In this document: positions 28,330 through 37,544 of the stretch, piece by piece | Layout: the number at the start of each line of letters is the position of its first letter | How positions within the stretch are numbered: position 1 is the first letter of the stretch | DNA from: Paradesertivirga sp036399495 | Lineage (GTDB): Bacteria; Bacteroidota; Bacteroidia; Sphingobacteriales; Sphingobacteriaceae | DNA: 64,000 nt | Assembly (NCBI GenBank): GCA_036399495.1 | Contig: DASWMZ010000059.1 | Location: 18,940 to 82,939, forward strand | Direction: 5' to 3' | Position numbers and translations under genes: made by a program | Notes under the pieces: model-generated | Told to the model about the DNA's origin: nothing | The model's input: the letters and a program-made list of their open reading frames with translations, nothing else | The model's database searches: none

Positions 28330-28740
28330 TTAAGTTGTCTTCGAATTAATTTTAAAAAAGATTTCTTCCAGTTGCTCTGGCATTAAAGGTTTGCAATAAA
28401 AGCCAGCCAGGCCAGGTGTTTCTGCAGCTTGTTCTTCATCGTGAGGATCAATCGAAGATGTAACGAGAAATATTTCAGGAATTTTTTGCAGATTAGGTTT
28501 GAGGTCTTCCAGGAGAGTTAAAAATTCCCACGCACTCATAAATGGAGTGTTTAAGTCGAGTAATACCACGTCGGGTATCAAATTAAAATCATCTCGATTT
28601 CTTGTTAGAAAATTGAAGAAGTCAGCACAATTAGAAAAATTTAAAATTTTGCTATCTGGATGGAGCTTTGTAAGGGAACGGTTGATAATGAACTGATAAA
28701 TCTGATCGTCATCAACAACGGCAACTTTAAAAGGATTCAA
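28330..28740 (-). CDS. Receiver-domain response regulator (CheY-like)
   Basis: Single receiver domain of 136 residues with no output domain. The acidic pocket is Asp10-Asp12 (VVDDD), the phosphoacceptor is Asp62 in VVLLDLNTP, the switch Thr94/Ser95 is in LVTSS, and the conserved Lys117 is in FYCKP. It probably takes phosphate from a histidine kinase encoded elsewhere and acts by protein contact. No kinase or target gene is nearby. It ends 37 bp from the convergent DUF551 gene. Confidence 0.9.
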   Translation of the reverse strand: MNPFKVAVVDDDQIYQFIINRSLTKLHPDSKILNFSNCADFFNFLTRNRDDFNLIPDVVLLDLNTPFMSAWEFLTLLEDLKPNLQKIPEIFLVTSSIDPHDEEQAAETPGLAGFYCKPLMPEQLEEIFFKINSKTT

Positions 28741-28832
28741 TAGTGTTTAATTACAATGGCAATTTATTAAATAATATTTGGGGAGTTGCAACTTTGTGGA
28801 ATTGTTGAAAAGTTTTAAGGGCAGAGATAAGG

Positions 28833-29324
28833 TTAGTTCGAAAGGCCTTTTAAGTCTTCAGCCGGAATGGAATCTAAATCACATGAAGCGAGTTTTTCTT
28901 TAGCAGCATCTTCCTGAGCAATCATTCCGGCCACAGTAGTTTCGGTAAGAATCTTTAAAGTGGCATCGCGTACATCCTTCATCACATCGCGGATACCGCA
29001 ATAACCTTCATCAACACATTCTTCGCAGCGTTCGTAAAAATTTAAACTCACGCATGGCAGTAAAGCTATGGGTCCATCAATCACTCTGATAATTGCAGCC
29101 AGTTTAATTTCCTCTGCTTTTTTCATCAGGTAATAACCTCCCCCCGCACCTTTTTTACTTCCCAAAAAACCACCTCGTTTGAGCTCCAGTAAAATTGCTT
29201 CAAGAAATTTTTTAGGTAAGTGCTCTTGAGATGCTATTTCAGAAATTAGCATCGGGGTGTTAGCTTTATTTCTGGCAAGAGCCATTAATGCTTTAACTGC
29301 GTATTTGGTCTTCTTTGTTAACAA
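28833..29324 (-). CDS. Rrf2-family transcriptional regulator
   Basis: Protein of 163 residues. The winged-helix DNA-binding region is at 1-85 (KTKYAVKALMALAR, ISEIASQEHLPKKFLEAILLELKRGG, GAGGGYYL). The cysteine cluster Cys91, Cys100, Cys103 and Cys109 occupies the loop where IscR/NsrR-type members bind an Fe-S cluster and CymR-type members do not. As the last gene of the siroheme and sulfite-reductase operon, it probably regulates sulfur assimilation. Whether it senses via a cluster or a partner protein cannot be decided here. Confidence 0.9.
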   Translation of the reverse strand: MLTKKTKYAVKALMALARNKANTPMLISEIASQEHLPKKFLEAILLELKRGGFLGSKKGAGGGYYLMKKAEEIKLAAIIRVIDGPIALLPCVSLNFYERCEECVDEGYCGIRDVMKDVRDATLKILTETTVAGMIAQEDAAKEKLASCDLDSIPAEDLKGLSN

Positions 29325-29363
29325 AGCTGTCTATAGGGCTGGTATATCAAATATAACATTTTA

Positions 29364-30878
29364 TTAAACATACCGACTTAAGGTATACAAGGAAACAATA
29401 ATAATTACGATACCTACAATGAGCATTATTGTTTTAACAGGAAGTTTGCTGGCGAAACTCGCAGCAATAGGAGCAGCAATCATTCCGCCTAAAATTAAAC
29501 CCAAAATAATCTGGAAATAATTAGCCATTCCCAGGAAAATACTAAACGTAACCGAGCTTGAGAAAGCCACAAAAAACTCAGCGAGATTTACCGATCCGAT
29601 GGTAAAACGCGCGTTTCTTCCCCCAGCCAACAGGGTAGAGGTTACTATTGGTCCCCAGCCACCGCCACCAATCGAGTCTAGGAAGCCGCCACAAATTGCA
29701 AGAATACCCACGTTCTTTGTTTTTTTCTTTCTGCGTTTTACCGCAAGTGCCTTTCTGATGATAATAGCACCAAGAATCATTGTATAAGTGGAAACCAGTG
29801 GCTTTATATAGTAGTTATATTCTTCAAGCGATGTGAGAATATATGCTCCTAAAATGGCGCCGATTATTCCGGGCAGAAGTAACGTTTTAAAGAGTTTGCT
29901 GTTAACGTTACCAAACCGCAAATGCATCAATCCGGAAACTCCGGAAGTAAAAATTTCTGAGGTGTGAACGCTTGCACTTGCCGCTGCTGCGGGAACACCA
30001 AACGACATTAGAAACGTGGTGGCACTTACACCATACGCCATTCCAAGCGCGCCATCAATCATTTGTGCGATAAAACCGCCCAAGATGTAGATAAAAATCT
30101 CTGAGGTAACTTGCTGACTCACCCATTGTGAAGCCGTTGAAATAGAATCGAAATTTACGTAGGTAAACAGAAGATGTCCCATAACCATCAGGCAAACAGC
30201 TGCCCCGGCGTAGAGAAGGTAATGAACAACTTTTTTGTGCTCCTTAGTTTCAGGCTCGGTTTTTACAGCAAGTACCGAAGTAATGTCGTTTAATTGCCGA
30301 ACTTTGTCAGAAAAATCTCCGCCTAATTTTTGCCGGATCTTTTCCATATTATCCAGCACCTCATCCATTTCATGTGGGAAAGCTTCATTTAACACTTCCT
30401 TAACACGCTTTGCTATGGTGGGTGATTTTCCGTTTGTAGAAATGGCAATCTTGAGATTTCCTTTCTGAACTACTGAACTCAAATAGAAATCACAAAGTTC
30501 CGGCTTGTCGGCAACGTTGGTAAGCACTCCTTTATCCAGACATGCCGAATGGATCTCGTAACTTATTTCCCTATCATTAATCGCGATAATGGCTAAGTCG
30601 ATACCTTCAAGATCGGAAGGAATAAAGGCACGTTCTTCAAAATGGATACGGCGTTCTTCGATAAACGCTTTAACGGCAGGGCACAGCTCCGGAGCAACCA
30701 ATCTGACATTTGCCTTTGGGCTATTTTGATATATAGCAGTCAGTTTTTCTGTCGCTACATACCCACCACCAACTAACAAAATCGTTAACTTCTCCAGCTT
30801 TAAAAAAACAGGGAATAGCGTATTATGCTCCTTATAAGCATCACTCACTAAATGGCTTTCTGTAACCGTACCCGACAT
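29364..30878 (-). CDS. Fusion of siroheme synthase (precorrin-2 dehydrogenase) domain and TauE/SafE transporter
   Basis: Protein of 504 residues. The first ~205 form a CysG-N/Met8-like domain with the NAD loop LLVGGGYVA at about 34-42, the AIND block and ISTNGKSPTIAKRVKE, which would oxidise precorrin-2 and insert iron to make siroheme. From about residue 220 it has eight or so membrane helices of the TauE/SafE (TSUP) family, including GGFIAQMIDGALGMAYGV and GGFLDSIGGGGWGPIV. The downstream reductase needs siroheme, and the transporter may move sulfite or sulfate, so both halves serve one pathway. It starts 5 bp after the reductase gene ends. Confidence 0.88.
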   Translation of the reverse strand: MSGTVTESHLVSDAYKEHNTLFPVFLKLEKLTILLVGGGYVATEKLTAIYQNSPKANVRLVAPELCPAVKAFIEERRIHFEERAFIPSDLEGIDLAIIAINDREISYEIHSACLDKGVLTNVADKPELCDFYLSSVVQKGNLKIAISTNGKSPTIAKRVKEVLNEAFPHEMDEVLDNMEKIRQKLGGDFSDKVRQLNDITSVLAVKTEPETKEHKKVVHYLLYAGAAVCLMVMGHLLFTYVNFDSISTASQWVSQQVTSEIFIYILGGFIAQMIDGALGMAYGVSATTFLMSFGVPAAAASASVHTSEIFTSGVSGLMHLRFGNVNSKLFKTLLLPGIIGAILGAYILTSLEEYNYYIKPLVSTYTMILGAIIIRKALAVKRRKKKTKNVGILAICGGFLDSIGGGGWGPIVTSTLLAGGRNARFTIGSVNLAEFFVAFSSSVTFSIFLGMANYFQIILGLILGGMIAAPIAASFASKLPVKTIMLIVGIVIIIVSLYTLSRYV

Positions 30879-30883
30879 TTCGC

Positions 30884-32986
30884 TTATTGGGTAACTAATT
30901 GTGCATTGCGGAATTCGGTAAGCTGCTGCTTGAATAATTTTGACTGATTAATATAGTATTCAGCGAACTCTTCACCAGGTTCCTGGGTGTTTAGTTGGTA
31001 AACTAAATCCTGAAATCCTACGTCTAGTTTAATTCTGCCAGTTGCAACAAAATGCTCGTCGAAATCTTTAATAATTCCTGCCTGGGTATTTGTCTTTTTG
31101 TCTTCGGCTACTAATAACGCTTTCGCGGAATGAATGAAACCGGTATATGCGTAATAGATGGCATCCGAGTAATCTCCAACAGAAAAAGATTCGTCAGCTT
31201 TTTGAAGTTTCTCTTCAGCTTCGATCAATAAAACAGCAATTAAGTCGATCATTACGCTGGCACATTCGCCAACACCAATGGCTGGTTTGTAAGGTTCTTC
31301 CTGCTCCCAGTCAATAAAATCCTCCGGCGTTATGCCGTCATGTTTTGATAAGGGGCTTAATAAATCGTAAAAATAGATCTTACCCTGACGGTTATAATAC
31401 TGATTAAATAGCTCGCCTTCAAAAGCATTTTTGTGATAATCTTCTAAAACATCTCTTAATACTTGAGGGCCACGTCTGCTGGGTACTTTAACAATCTTTT
31501 CAGAGGCTACACCGTGTCCGTCACCGGTACTACCGCCGCCCAATAAAACCTGTAGGGCAGGGGCAACCAATGGTCCAATCTTCATGCTTGAGCCGTGGAA
31601 GCCAATAGCTGTCATGGCGTGCTGACCGCAAGCATTGATACAGCCGCTTATTTTAATGGTAATGTCTTTGTTGTAAATTAGATCCGGATATTCTTCAAGT
31701 ATTACTCTTTCCAGCTCACGTGTGATTCCGGTGCTGTTTGAAATACCTAAATTACAAGTGTCCGTTCCGGGGCATGAAGTTACATCGGCAACGCTTTCAA
31801 AACCAGGATTTGCAAGGCCAAGTTCATTTAACCTTTCAAATACATAAGGAAGATTCTCTTCTTTCACAAAGCGGATGCGCATTCCCTGATTTTGCGTTAA
31901 ACGGATATCATCTGCGGCAACTTCTCGGATAACGTTTATCAGTTTTCTTGCGACAGGAGTTTTGATATCACCGTTTTGAATTTTAAGTCCAACAGATACA
32001 TAACCTGCCTGCTTTTGGGGATACACATTAGTTTTTAACCATTGCTCATATCTAAGCGGATTGGTGATCTCAGGTATGGGAAGCGTAACGTTCGGTATAA
32101 CCGGCGAACTGTTAATAGTTCTGTCTATTTTAAAAACCTTAGCTTTTAACGCAAGTTGCTCTTTGCTTGCAAGCTCCAATAATGTTTCTCTTCCAATATC
32201 CTGGATAAGATATTTCATGCGAGCTTTCATGCGCTTGGCGCGTTCGCCATAACGATCAAAAACACGGATTATCGACTCAGCAAAAGGAATTATATAATCT
32301 TCATGGATAAATTCTGAAGCCAACTCGGCAATATGAGGCTGAGAACCAAGTCCGCCGCCGAACATTACTTTAAAGCCGCGCACCTCTTCGCCGTTTTCAA
32401 TTTTTACTTTGGGGATAAATCCTAAATCGTGTATATAAGCATAAGCTGTATCTTTTTCTGATGATGAAAACGCGATCTTAAATTTACGCCCCATATCCTG
32501 GCAAATTGGATTTCTCAAAAGGAACTCAAAGAAAGCGTGAGCATAAGGCGTTACATCAAATGGTTCTTCGGGGTCTACTCCCGCTACAGCGGATGCGGTA
32601 ACGTTTCTAACGGTATTTCCGCAAGCCTCCCGAAGTGTGATAGAATCCTGCTCGAGCTCTGCCCATAATTCAGGGGTACGCTCAAGGCTTACAAAATGTA
32701 TTTGAATATCCTGACGAGTTGTGATATGCAGATTTCCTGTGGCGTATTTATCAGATACATCTGAAATTCGTTCAAGTTGCTTCAAGGTAACTCTTCCATA
32801 AGGAAGTTTGATCCGAATCATCTGAACGCCCGGCTGGCGTTGACCGTAAATGCCTCTGGCTAACCTTAAGCTTCTGAATTTTTCCTCGTGAATTTCACCA
32901 TCACGGAACATCCGAATCTTTTTTTCCAGGTCAATGATGTCTTTTTCAACGATCGGATTTTCTAGTTCAGTTCTGAAGCTCTGCAT
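30884..32986 (-). CDS. Siroheme-dependent sulfite/nitrite reductase with C-terminal HEPN-like domain
   Basis: Protein of 700 residues from the ATG at 32986 (MQSFRTELEN). A TTG 10 codons upstream is possible but adds nothing conserved. Two ferredoxin-like/SiR repeat halves are present, with LHITTRQDIQ and IRLTQNQGMR. The [4Fe-4S]-siroheme cysteines are Cys405 and Cys411 (CX5C) and Cys449 and Cys453 (CX3C). From about residue 570 an all-helical tail, with YSDAIYYAYTGFIHSAKALL, resembles HEPN domains. It reduces sulfite to sulfide (or nitrite to ammonia). The sulfur-type context favours sulfite. Confidence 0.9.
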   Translation of the reverse strand: MQSFRTELENPIVEKDIIDLEKKIRMFRDGEIHEEKFRSLRLARGIYGQRQPGVQMIRIKLPYGRVTLKQLERISDVSDKYATGNLHITTRQDIQIHFVSLERTPELWAELEQDSITLREACGNTVRNVTASAVAGVDPEEPFDVTPYAHAFFEFLLRNPICQDMGRKFKIAFSSSEKDTAYAYIHDLGFIPKVKIENGEEVRGFKVMFGGGLGSQPHIAELASEFIHEDYIIPFAESIIRVFDRYGERAKRMKARMKYLIQDIGRETLLELASKEQLALKAKVFKIDRTINSSPVIPNVTLPIPEITNPLRYEQWLKTNVYPQKQAGYVSVGLKIQNGDIKTPVARKLINVIREVAADDIRLTQNQGMRIRFVKEENLPYVFERLNELGLANPGFESVADVTSCPGTDTCNLGISNSTGITRELERVILEEYPDLIYNKDITIKISGCINACGQHAMTAIGFHGSSMKIGPLVAPALQVLLGGGSTGDGHGVASEKIVKVPSRRGPQVLRDVLEDYHKNAFEGELFNQYYNRQGKIYFYDLLSPLSKHDGITPEDFIDWEQEEPYKPAIGVGECASVMIDLIAVLLIEAEEKLQKADESFSVGDYSDAIYYAYTGFIHSAKALLVAEDKKTNTQAGIIKDFDEHFVATGRIKLDVGFQDLVYQLNTQEPGEEFAEYYINQSKLFKQQLTEFRNAQLVTQ

Positions 32987-33156
32987 TCCTATAGAATTTG
33001 TAGTATAAGTTTGCAATATTACGGAAAAAGCATTTTTCCTGAAAATTAAATCTTGCGCAGGGTGTCAGGAGGTTGTAATACTTGCAGAGAACTTTTACTG
33101 TTTGATTTCTTATGAGCGGATTGCTTTTGAGAAAGACAATTTTTCTGGTTGGGATT

Positions 33157-33615
33157 TTAATCCTTTTTAACCATCACTCGTAACTCAACCTCTAATCTGT
33201 CAAAGTTTTCTTCATTTTTGTCAACTACATAAGGCTTAATCTTAGAACATTCTTCAGGGGTATCGAAGATTTGTTTAAAAGTTATTTCGGTTCTATCCGA
33301 AAATACTTCATCGAAGGTTACAACCACTTGAAAGAGTGGTTTTGAATGGCGTTTCCAGGCAATTAAAGAGGGCTTTTCAATTTTTGTAAACTCACATTCA
33401 TTGGCATAATTCCCTTTATCGGGTCCATGCATAATGAAGCTCCACCTTCCACCCACTCTTAAATCAAACTCATTAAAAGTATTGGTAAATCCTGCCGGTC
33501 CCCACCAGTTTTTTAGATGGTCTGGCTCCGTCCAAGCACGATAGGCGAGTTCCTTTGATGTGTTAATAATTCTAGTAGTTACGATTTCGCAGTCGGGGTT
33601 TATCGTATGAACCAT
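33157..33615 (-). CDS. SRPBCC / AHSA1-family protein
   Basis: Protein of 152 residues. The N-terminal ISTSKELAYRAWTEPDHLKNWWGP-type block (here IINTSKELAYRAWTEPD then WWGP) is the AHSA1/START-like lead-in. The beta strands GGRWSFIMHGPDKG and TEITFKQIF follow. It forms a helix-grip fold with a hydrophobic cavity. Family members bind small hydrophobic ligands or assist stress responses, with no fixed substrate. It is the third gene of the tilS operon, 12 bp after its neighbour. Confidence 0.83.
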   Translation of the reverse strand: MVHTINPDCEIVTTRIINTSKELAYRAWTEPDHLKNWWGPAGFTNTFNEFDLRVGGRWSFIMHGPDKGNYANECEFTKIEKPSLIAWKRHSKPLFQVVVTFDEVFSDRTEITFKQIFDTPEECSKIKPYVVDKNEENFDRLEVELRVMVKKD

Positions 33616-33627
33616 GGGTCGTGTTTT

Positions 33628-34116
33628 TTAGTGTCGAGTCTCCATTTCCGCCCGTATAGCTTTCTCAAACTCATCAGGGCATTGGGTGCCGATAATATAA
33701 ACTAATCCATCGCGATCGGTTAAACTAACAGCATCCCTACCTCCGGCATAAAATCGAATATTTCCTTTTTGGTGAAGGTTATAAACCGGATTGTTGAGTA
33801 AGTATGAGCTATAAGGCTGTTTCTCGACTTTTACAATACTGTTTAAGTCGATTTTAACCAATTTGGTAGTCCAAAGGCCATTTAAAATGATGCTCTTATT
33901 TTGAACAATGGTTTTATAATGAACCATAAAGAGCATGCCGATCGAAACGAGTAAGATTGCCAGACCTACAATCAAAAAAAGTTCGCCGTTCCTATCACGG
34001 TTTTCGGTTACAAAGTACGCAGCAAAGGCAAATACAATCATAACGACGCGTATGCTGATGCGGTTAAAGTCCCGGCCGAGATATTGTTTTTCAGTAAAAG
34101 CGGGTTCTGTACTCAT
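33628..34116 (-). CDS. Hypothetical membrane protein, PH-like
   Basis: Protein of 162 residues. Two hydrophobic helices at about 22-40 and 46-65 form a hairpin. A soluble part follows, with YKTIVQNKSIILNGLWTTKLVKIDLNSIVKVE, a beta-rich pattern reminiscent of bacterial PH-like domains of small membrane proteins. I do not recognise a specific function. It overlaps the tilS stop codon by 4 bp, so it is translationally coupled to tilS. Confidence 0.65.
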   Translation of the reverse strand: MSTEPAFTEKQYLGRDFNRISIRVVMIVFAFAAYFVTENRDRNGELFLIVGLAILLVSIGMLFMVHYKTIVQNKSIILNGLWTTKLVKIDLNSIVKVEKQPYSSYLLNNPVYNLHQKGNIRFYAGGRDAVSLTDRDGLVYIIGTQCPDEFEKAIRAEMETRH

Positions 34117-35453
34117 TTATATTTACTTTTCGAATATAATAAATTTTTAGTGTGGGCAGTAATTTTGTACCGGTCGTCGGTTCGATAGCCAACTACCCAT
34201 AAAATATCACCGTTTCCGTTTTCCAAAATTCCAATCTTGTTTTTTTCAGTAAGTGGGACTTTCAAACTTGTAAAGAAGTCGCTTAACTTTCTCTTCCCCT
34301 TCATCCCGTAAGGATAAAAATAATCGCCTTTAGACCAATGACGTAGTTTTAAAGGAAATTGTAACAGTTCGCTGTCAAAAAAAGCCTGATCAGTGCTGCC
34401 GACAATTTCCACTTCATTAATATCTCTTTCAGCAATTATTAGTCTTAGATTGTTCCACATACTAATTGTTTCACCCTGTTGTATTAAAGTTTCATCATCA
34501 GTGGCCCTCATTATTTTATTAAGGATAAGAGATTTCCTGTCCAGCAACAAACGATGTGTTGGCGATTCAAACACCTTTCCGGGCTGACCGTCCCATACGC
34601 TAGTTAGATCCCTCAATACCGTTTCAGAGAAATTGTATGGTTTGAACAACGTATATAATTGAAGCATTTGTGGATCTAATTTTTTAAGATCGTCGAGCTT
34701 AATCCTAATGTTACCATCATCGGCCAATTGAAAAAGGTCATTTCTAAGAGCTTCTATTCGGATGTTTAGAAAGTCTTCAAGTTCTTTAAACCTCAGGCTG
34801 TTTTTTTCAAAGGTATCTTCGAGATTGGGATTTAATTCTTTGAGTATGGGGATAACCTCCAGTCGCAATTTATTCCTGGCATATTTCGTGGAGCGGTTTG
34901 AACTGTCTTCCCGAAAGGGAAGCTGGCAATCAGCAATAATGCTATCAATTTCTTGTCGGTTCAAGAATAAAATGGGCCGAATAAGATTATCTCTTTTCGG
35001 CAAAATTCCATGTAATCCGGCAATTCCGGTGCCCCGCACAAGGTTTAGTAAAATCGTTTCGGTAGTATCACTTTGGTGGTGTGCTAACGCGATGTAATCA
35101 TAATCAAACTTATTCCTAATCGATTCAAACCAGTTATAGCGCAAATCTCTTGCCGCCATTTGAATTGATATTTTTTGATCGAGTGCGACTCTTTGAGTAT
35201 CAAAAGTGGTATTATGGAATGAAACATTCAACTCAAGCGAAAGCTTTTCAACAAACCATTCGTCCTCTTCTGATTCATCGCCACGCAACTTGAAATTGCA
35301 ATGTGCAATACCAAAATTAAAACCGGCGTCGTTAAATAAATGCGCCATTAAAACAGAATCTTTCCCACCACTTACTGCAAGCAGCACTTTTTCAGAAGGA
35401 TTAAATAGCTTGTGAAGCGCAATGAAAGATTTAAATCTGTCTACCGGAAGCAT
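34113..35453 (-). CDS. tilS: tRNA(Ile)-lysidine synthetase
   Basis: Protein of 446 residues from the ATG at 35453. A TTG two codons upstream is part of the promoter box. It carries the PP-loop AVSGGKDSVLMAH with SGGKDS at 28-33, the substrate motif HHQSDTTETILLNLVRGTG and a C-terminal domain with WSKGDYFYPYGMKGKRKLSDFF. It ligates lysine to C34 of the CAU-anticodon tRNA(Ile), giving lysidine. It is the first gene of a three-gene operon and transcribed divergently from the OstA-like gene. The length is normal. Confidence 0.95.
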   Translation of the reverse strand: MLPVDRFKSFIALHKLFNPSEKVLLAVSGGKDSVLMAHLFNDAGFNFGIAHCNFKLRGDESEEDEWFVEKLSLELNVSFHNTTFDTQRVALDQKISIQMAARDLRYNWFESIRNKFDYDYIALAHHQSDTTETILLNLVRGTGIAGLHGILPKRDNLIRPILFLNRQEIDSIIADCQLPFREDSSNRSTKYARNKLRLEVIPILKELNPNLEDTFEKNSLRFKELEDFLNIRIEALRNDLFQLADDGNIRIKLDDLKKLDPQMLQLYTLFKPYNFSETVLRDLTSVWDGQPGKVFESPTHRLLLDRKSLILNKIMRATDDETLIQQGETISMWNNLRLIIAERDINEVEIVGSTDQAFFDSELLQFPLKLRHWSKGDYFYPYGMKGKRKLSDFFTSLKVPLTEKNKIGILENGNGDILWVVGYRTDDRYKITAHTKNLLYSKSKYK

Positions 35454-35456
35454 GTT

Positions 35457-35464
35457 CAAAATTA
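35457..35464 (-). promoter_or_regulatory. TAnnTTTG promoter box directly ahead of tilS
   Basis: The minus strand reads TAATTTTG, an exact fit to the Bacteroidota -7 consensus, and only 3 nt (AAC) separate it from the tilS ATG. The transcript would therefore start at or very near the initiator codon, implying a leaderless or near-leaderless mRNA. No good -33 TTTG was found. Confidence 0.5.
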
Positions 35465-35534
35465 TCTAAATATCCTGTATTCCGGCTTAACATAGTTTAA
35501 CTAAGCCGAATGTGGTTTAGATGCTTTTAAAAAC

Positions 35535-35542
35535 TAATTTTG
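35535..35542 (+). promoter_or_regulatory. TAnnTTTG promoter box directly ahead of the OstA-like gene
   Basis: TAATTTTG matches the -7 consensus and lies 4 nt before the GTG start at 35547, so transcription would begin at about the start codon. A partial -33 element is not convincing. It mirrors the tilS box on the opposite strand about 70 bp away. Confidence 0.5.
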
Positions 35543-35546
35543 CAGC

Positions 35547-37529
35547 GTGAAGAAATTATTTTTTCTTTTATTACTGATACTTATTACCGGGGCTGCATCT
35601 GCACAAAGTATTGTGCAATTAATCCAGTCCACATCACTATCACCTGGTAAAACCGGATTGTATGTTACGAAGCCAATATTCGCACAGGACGGAACGACAT
35701 TATCTGCGGACAGCGCCTACTTCAATAATGCTGCAAACGCTTTTGATGCTTTTGGAAATGTAGTTATTACTCAAAGCGACGGTACAATTGTGTACTCGGA
35801 TGTCTTGAATTATAACGGTAATACCAAACTGGCGTTACTAACCGGCAATGTACGTTTAGTAGACAAAGCCTCCACGCTTACCACCAACTATCTTACTTAT
35901 AATCTGGGTACAAAAATTGGCGCCTACACGGGCGGCGGCCAGATCAATAACCCACCAACTTTAATCACCAGCAAAAACGGCTACTATTTTGGCACCACCA
36001 GCGATGCCTATTTTCGATATAATGTAGTCGTTACCACACCCGATGTATTAATGAAGACCGACACATTAAAGTATAACTCGATAAGTAAAGTAGCCTACTT
36101 TTATGGCCCCACCAATATTTTAAACAAGAGCGATAAATCAAACTTGTATACCGAAAACGGAAGTTATAATACTGCTTCGGATAAGGCATGGTTTGGTAAG
36201 AGAAATTTGTATACTGATGGAACCAAATCTTTAAAAGGAGATAGTTTGTTTTACGATGGGAACGCTGGTTTCGGAAAAGCAATCAGGAATGTGACCTTTA
36301 TTGATACAGAACAAAAAACAGTTTTAAAAGGCAATCTTGGGACTTATCGAAAACTTGATGAGAGCGCTTTAATGACAGGGAGCGCCTATATAACTATGCC
36401 GACAGAAACAGATTCGGGGAGAGTGGATACTATATGGATGACAGCCGATACCCTGCTTACTAAGCTGATCTTTTTGAGAAATCTGGTACCCCTTGAGGGT
36501 AAAAAAATAAAATCGGATGCGGAAGTTGTTGAAGAGGAAGCTGCTGTTATTATTGAGGGTCAGGCACCGGAACCTGTTTCACCAAAAAGTGGATCGGCAA
36601 CAACAACTGAACAATTAACAACTAGTACAGTTGCAACCCAAGATACAAGTTTAAAAAAGGAAGATACAAAACCACCTAAGCGAAGATTATTTGGTTTAAG
36701 AAAGCCAAAAAAAATAAAGGAACCAGATTTGCCCGACAGTACGATAGTGAAGAAAGTTATTCCTAATGATGCATTGGTAGTTAAGGCTAAACGCGACAGT
36801 ATCTCAAACTCCAAAACTGATTCTTTAAAGAGTGTTGCAAAAGCTTTGAAAAATGTTCCCTTAGATACCACGCGAACCCGAATTGTGCTGGCCTATCATA
36901 AAGTGAAAATCTTCAAGTCGGATTTGCAATCAAAGTCAGATTCCGCTTTTTATAGTTATTCAGATTCAACCATTCGTTGTTTTAAAGACCCGATAATCTG
37001 GACTCAGGGTTCCCAGCTTTCTGCTGATACAATATTCTTACAGCTGAAAAATCGAAAACTGGATAATATGCAGCTGAAGAAAGATGGGTTTATCGTGAGC
37101 ACAGAAAATGATTCACTAAAATTTAATCAGGTAAAAGGTAAAATGATGACCGGTCTGTTTAATAACAGTAAACTTTACCGAATGCTGGTTGACGGTAACG
37201 CTGAAAGTATTTATTACACCCTGGAAGATAGTATTTATTCGGGCTTCAATCGAACTCTTAGCGGTCGAATGCGGCTGGACTTTGGCGATAATAAACTCAA
37301 AGACGTAATGCTGGTACGCAAAGCGGAGGGCGAGTATTACCCGATAGAAAAGGTACCGAAAGACAAAGATACGCTGGAGGGATTTATCTGGAAACCAAAG
37401 GAACGGCCGGCATCGAAGGAAGAAATTATCCCATCGTTGAGAAAAGCGAAAAAGCCTGCTTCTAATCAAAAAAAAGCTTCGATACCTGAGAAGAAGGCAG
37501 TTGTGGCGGAAAAGCCAAAAGCTAAATAA
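35547..37529 (+). CDS. OstA-like protein (LptA/LptD-type OstA_N domain)
   Basis: Protein of 660 residues, GTG start, cleavable signal peptide ending ITGAASAQ (residues 1-20). The N-terminal half has repeated jellyroll-like strands of the OstA/LptA type, each with D-x(2-4)-Y or similar, for example LSADSAYFNNAANAFDAFGN and ALLTGNVRL. A charged linker around 320-440 is rich in Pro, Lys and Thr. A second OstA-like repeat follows, with IFKSDLQSKSDSAFYSYSD. Such proteins support LPS transport to the outer membrane in Bacteroidota. The very C-terminus is Lys/Ala-rich and probably disordered. Confidence 0.85.
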   Translation: MKKLFFLLLLILITGAASAQSIVQLIQSTSLSPGKTGLYVTKPIFAQDGTTLSADSAYFNNAANAFDAFGNVVITQSDGTIVYSDVLNYNGNTKLALLTGNVRLVDKASTLTTNYLTYNLGTKIGAYTGGGQINNPPTLITSKNGYYFGTTSDAYFRYNVVVTTPDVLMKTDTLKYNSISKVAYFYGPTNILNKSDKSNLYTENGSYNTASDKAWFGKRNLYTDGTKSLKGDSLFYDGNAGFGKAIRNVTFIDTEQKTVLKGNLGTYRKLDESALMTGSAYITMPTETDSGRVDTIWMTADTLLTKLIFLRNLVPLEGKKIKSDAEVVEEEAAVIIEGQAPEPVSPKSGSATTTEQLTTSTVATQDTSLKKEDTKPPKRRLFGLRKPKKIKEPDLPDSTIVKKVIPNDALVVKAKRDSISNSKTDSLKSVAKALKNVPLDTTRTRIVLAYHKVKIFKSDLQSKSDSAFYSYSDSTIRCFKDPIIWTQGSQLSADTIFLQLKNRKLDNMQLKKDGFIVSTENDSLKFNQVKGKMMTGLFNNSKLYRMLVDGNAESIYYTLEDSIYSGFNRTLSGRMRLDFGDNKLKDVMLVRKAEGEYYPIEKVPKDKDTLEGFIWKPKERPASKEEIIPSLRKAKKPASNQKKASIPEKKAVVAEKPKAK

Positions 37530-37544
37530 TTCTCAATTAGAAGA

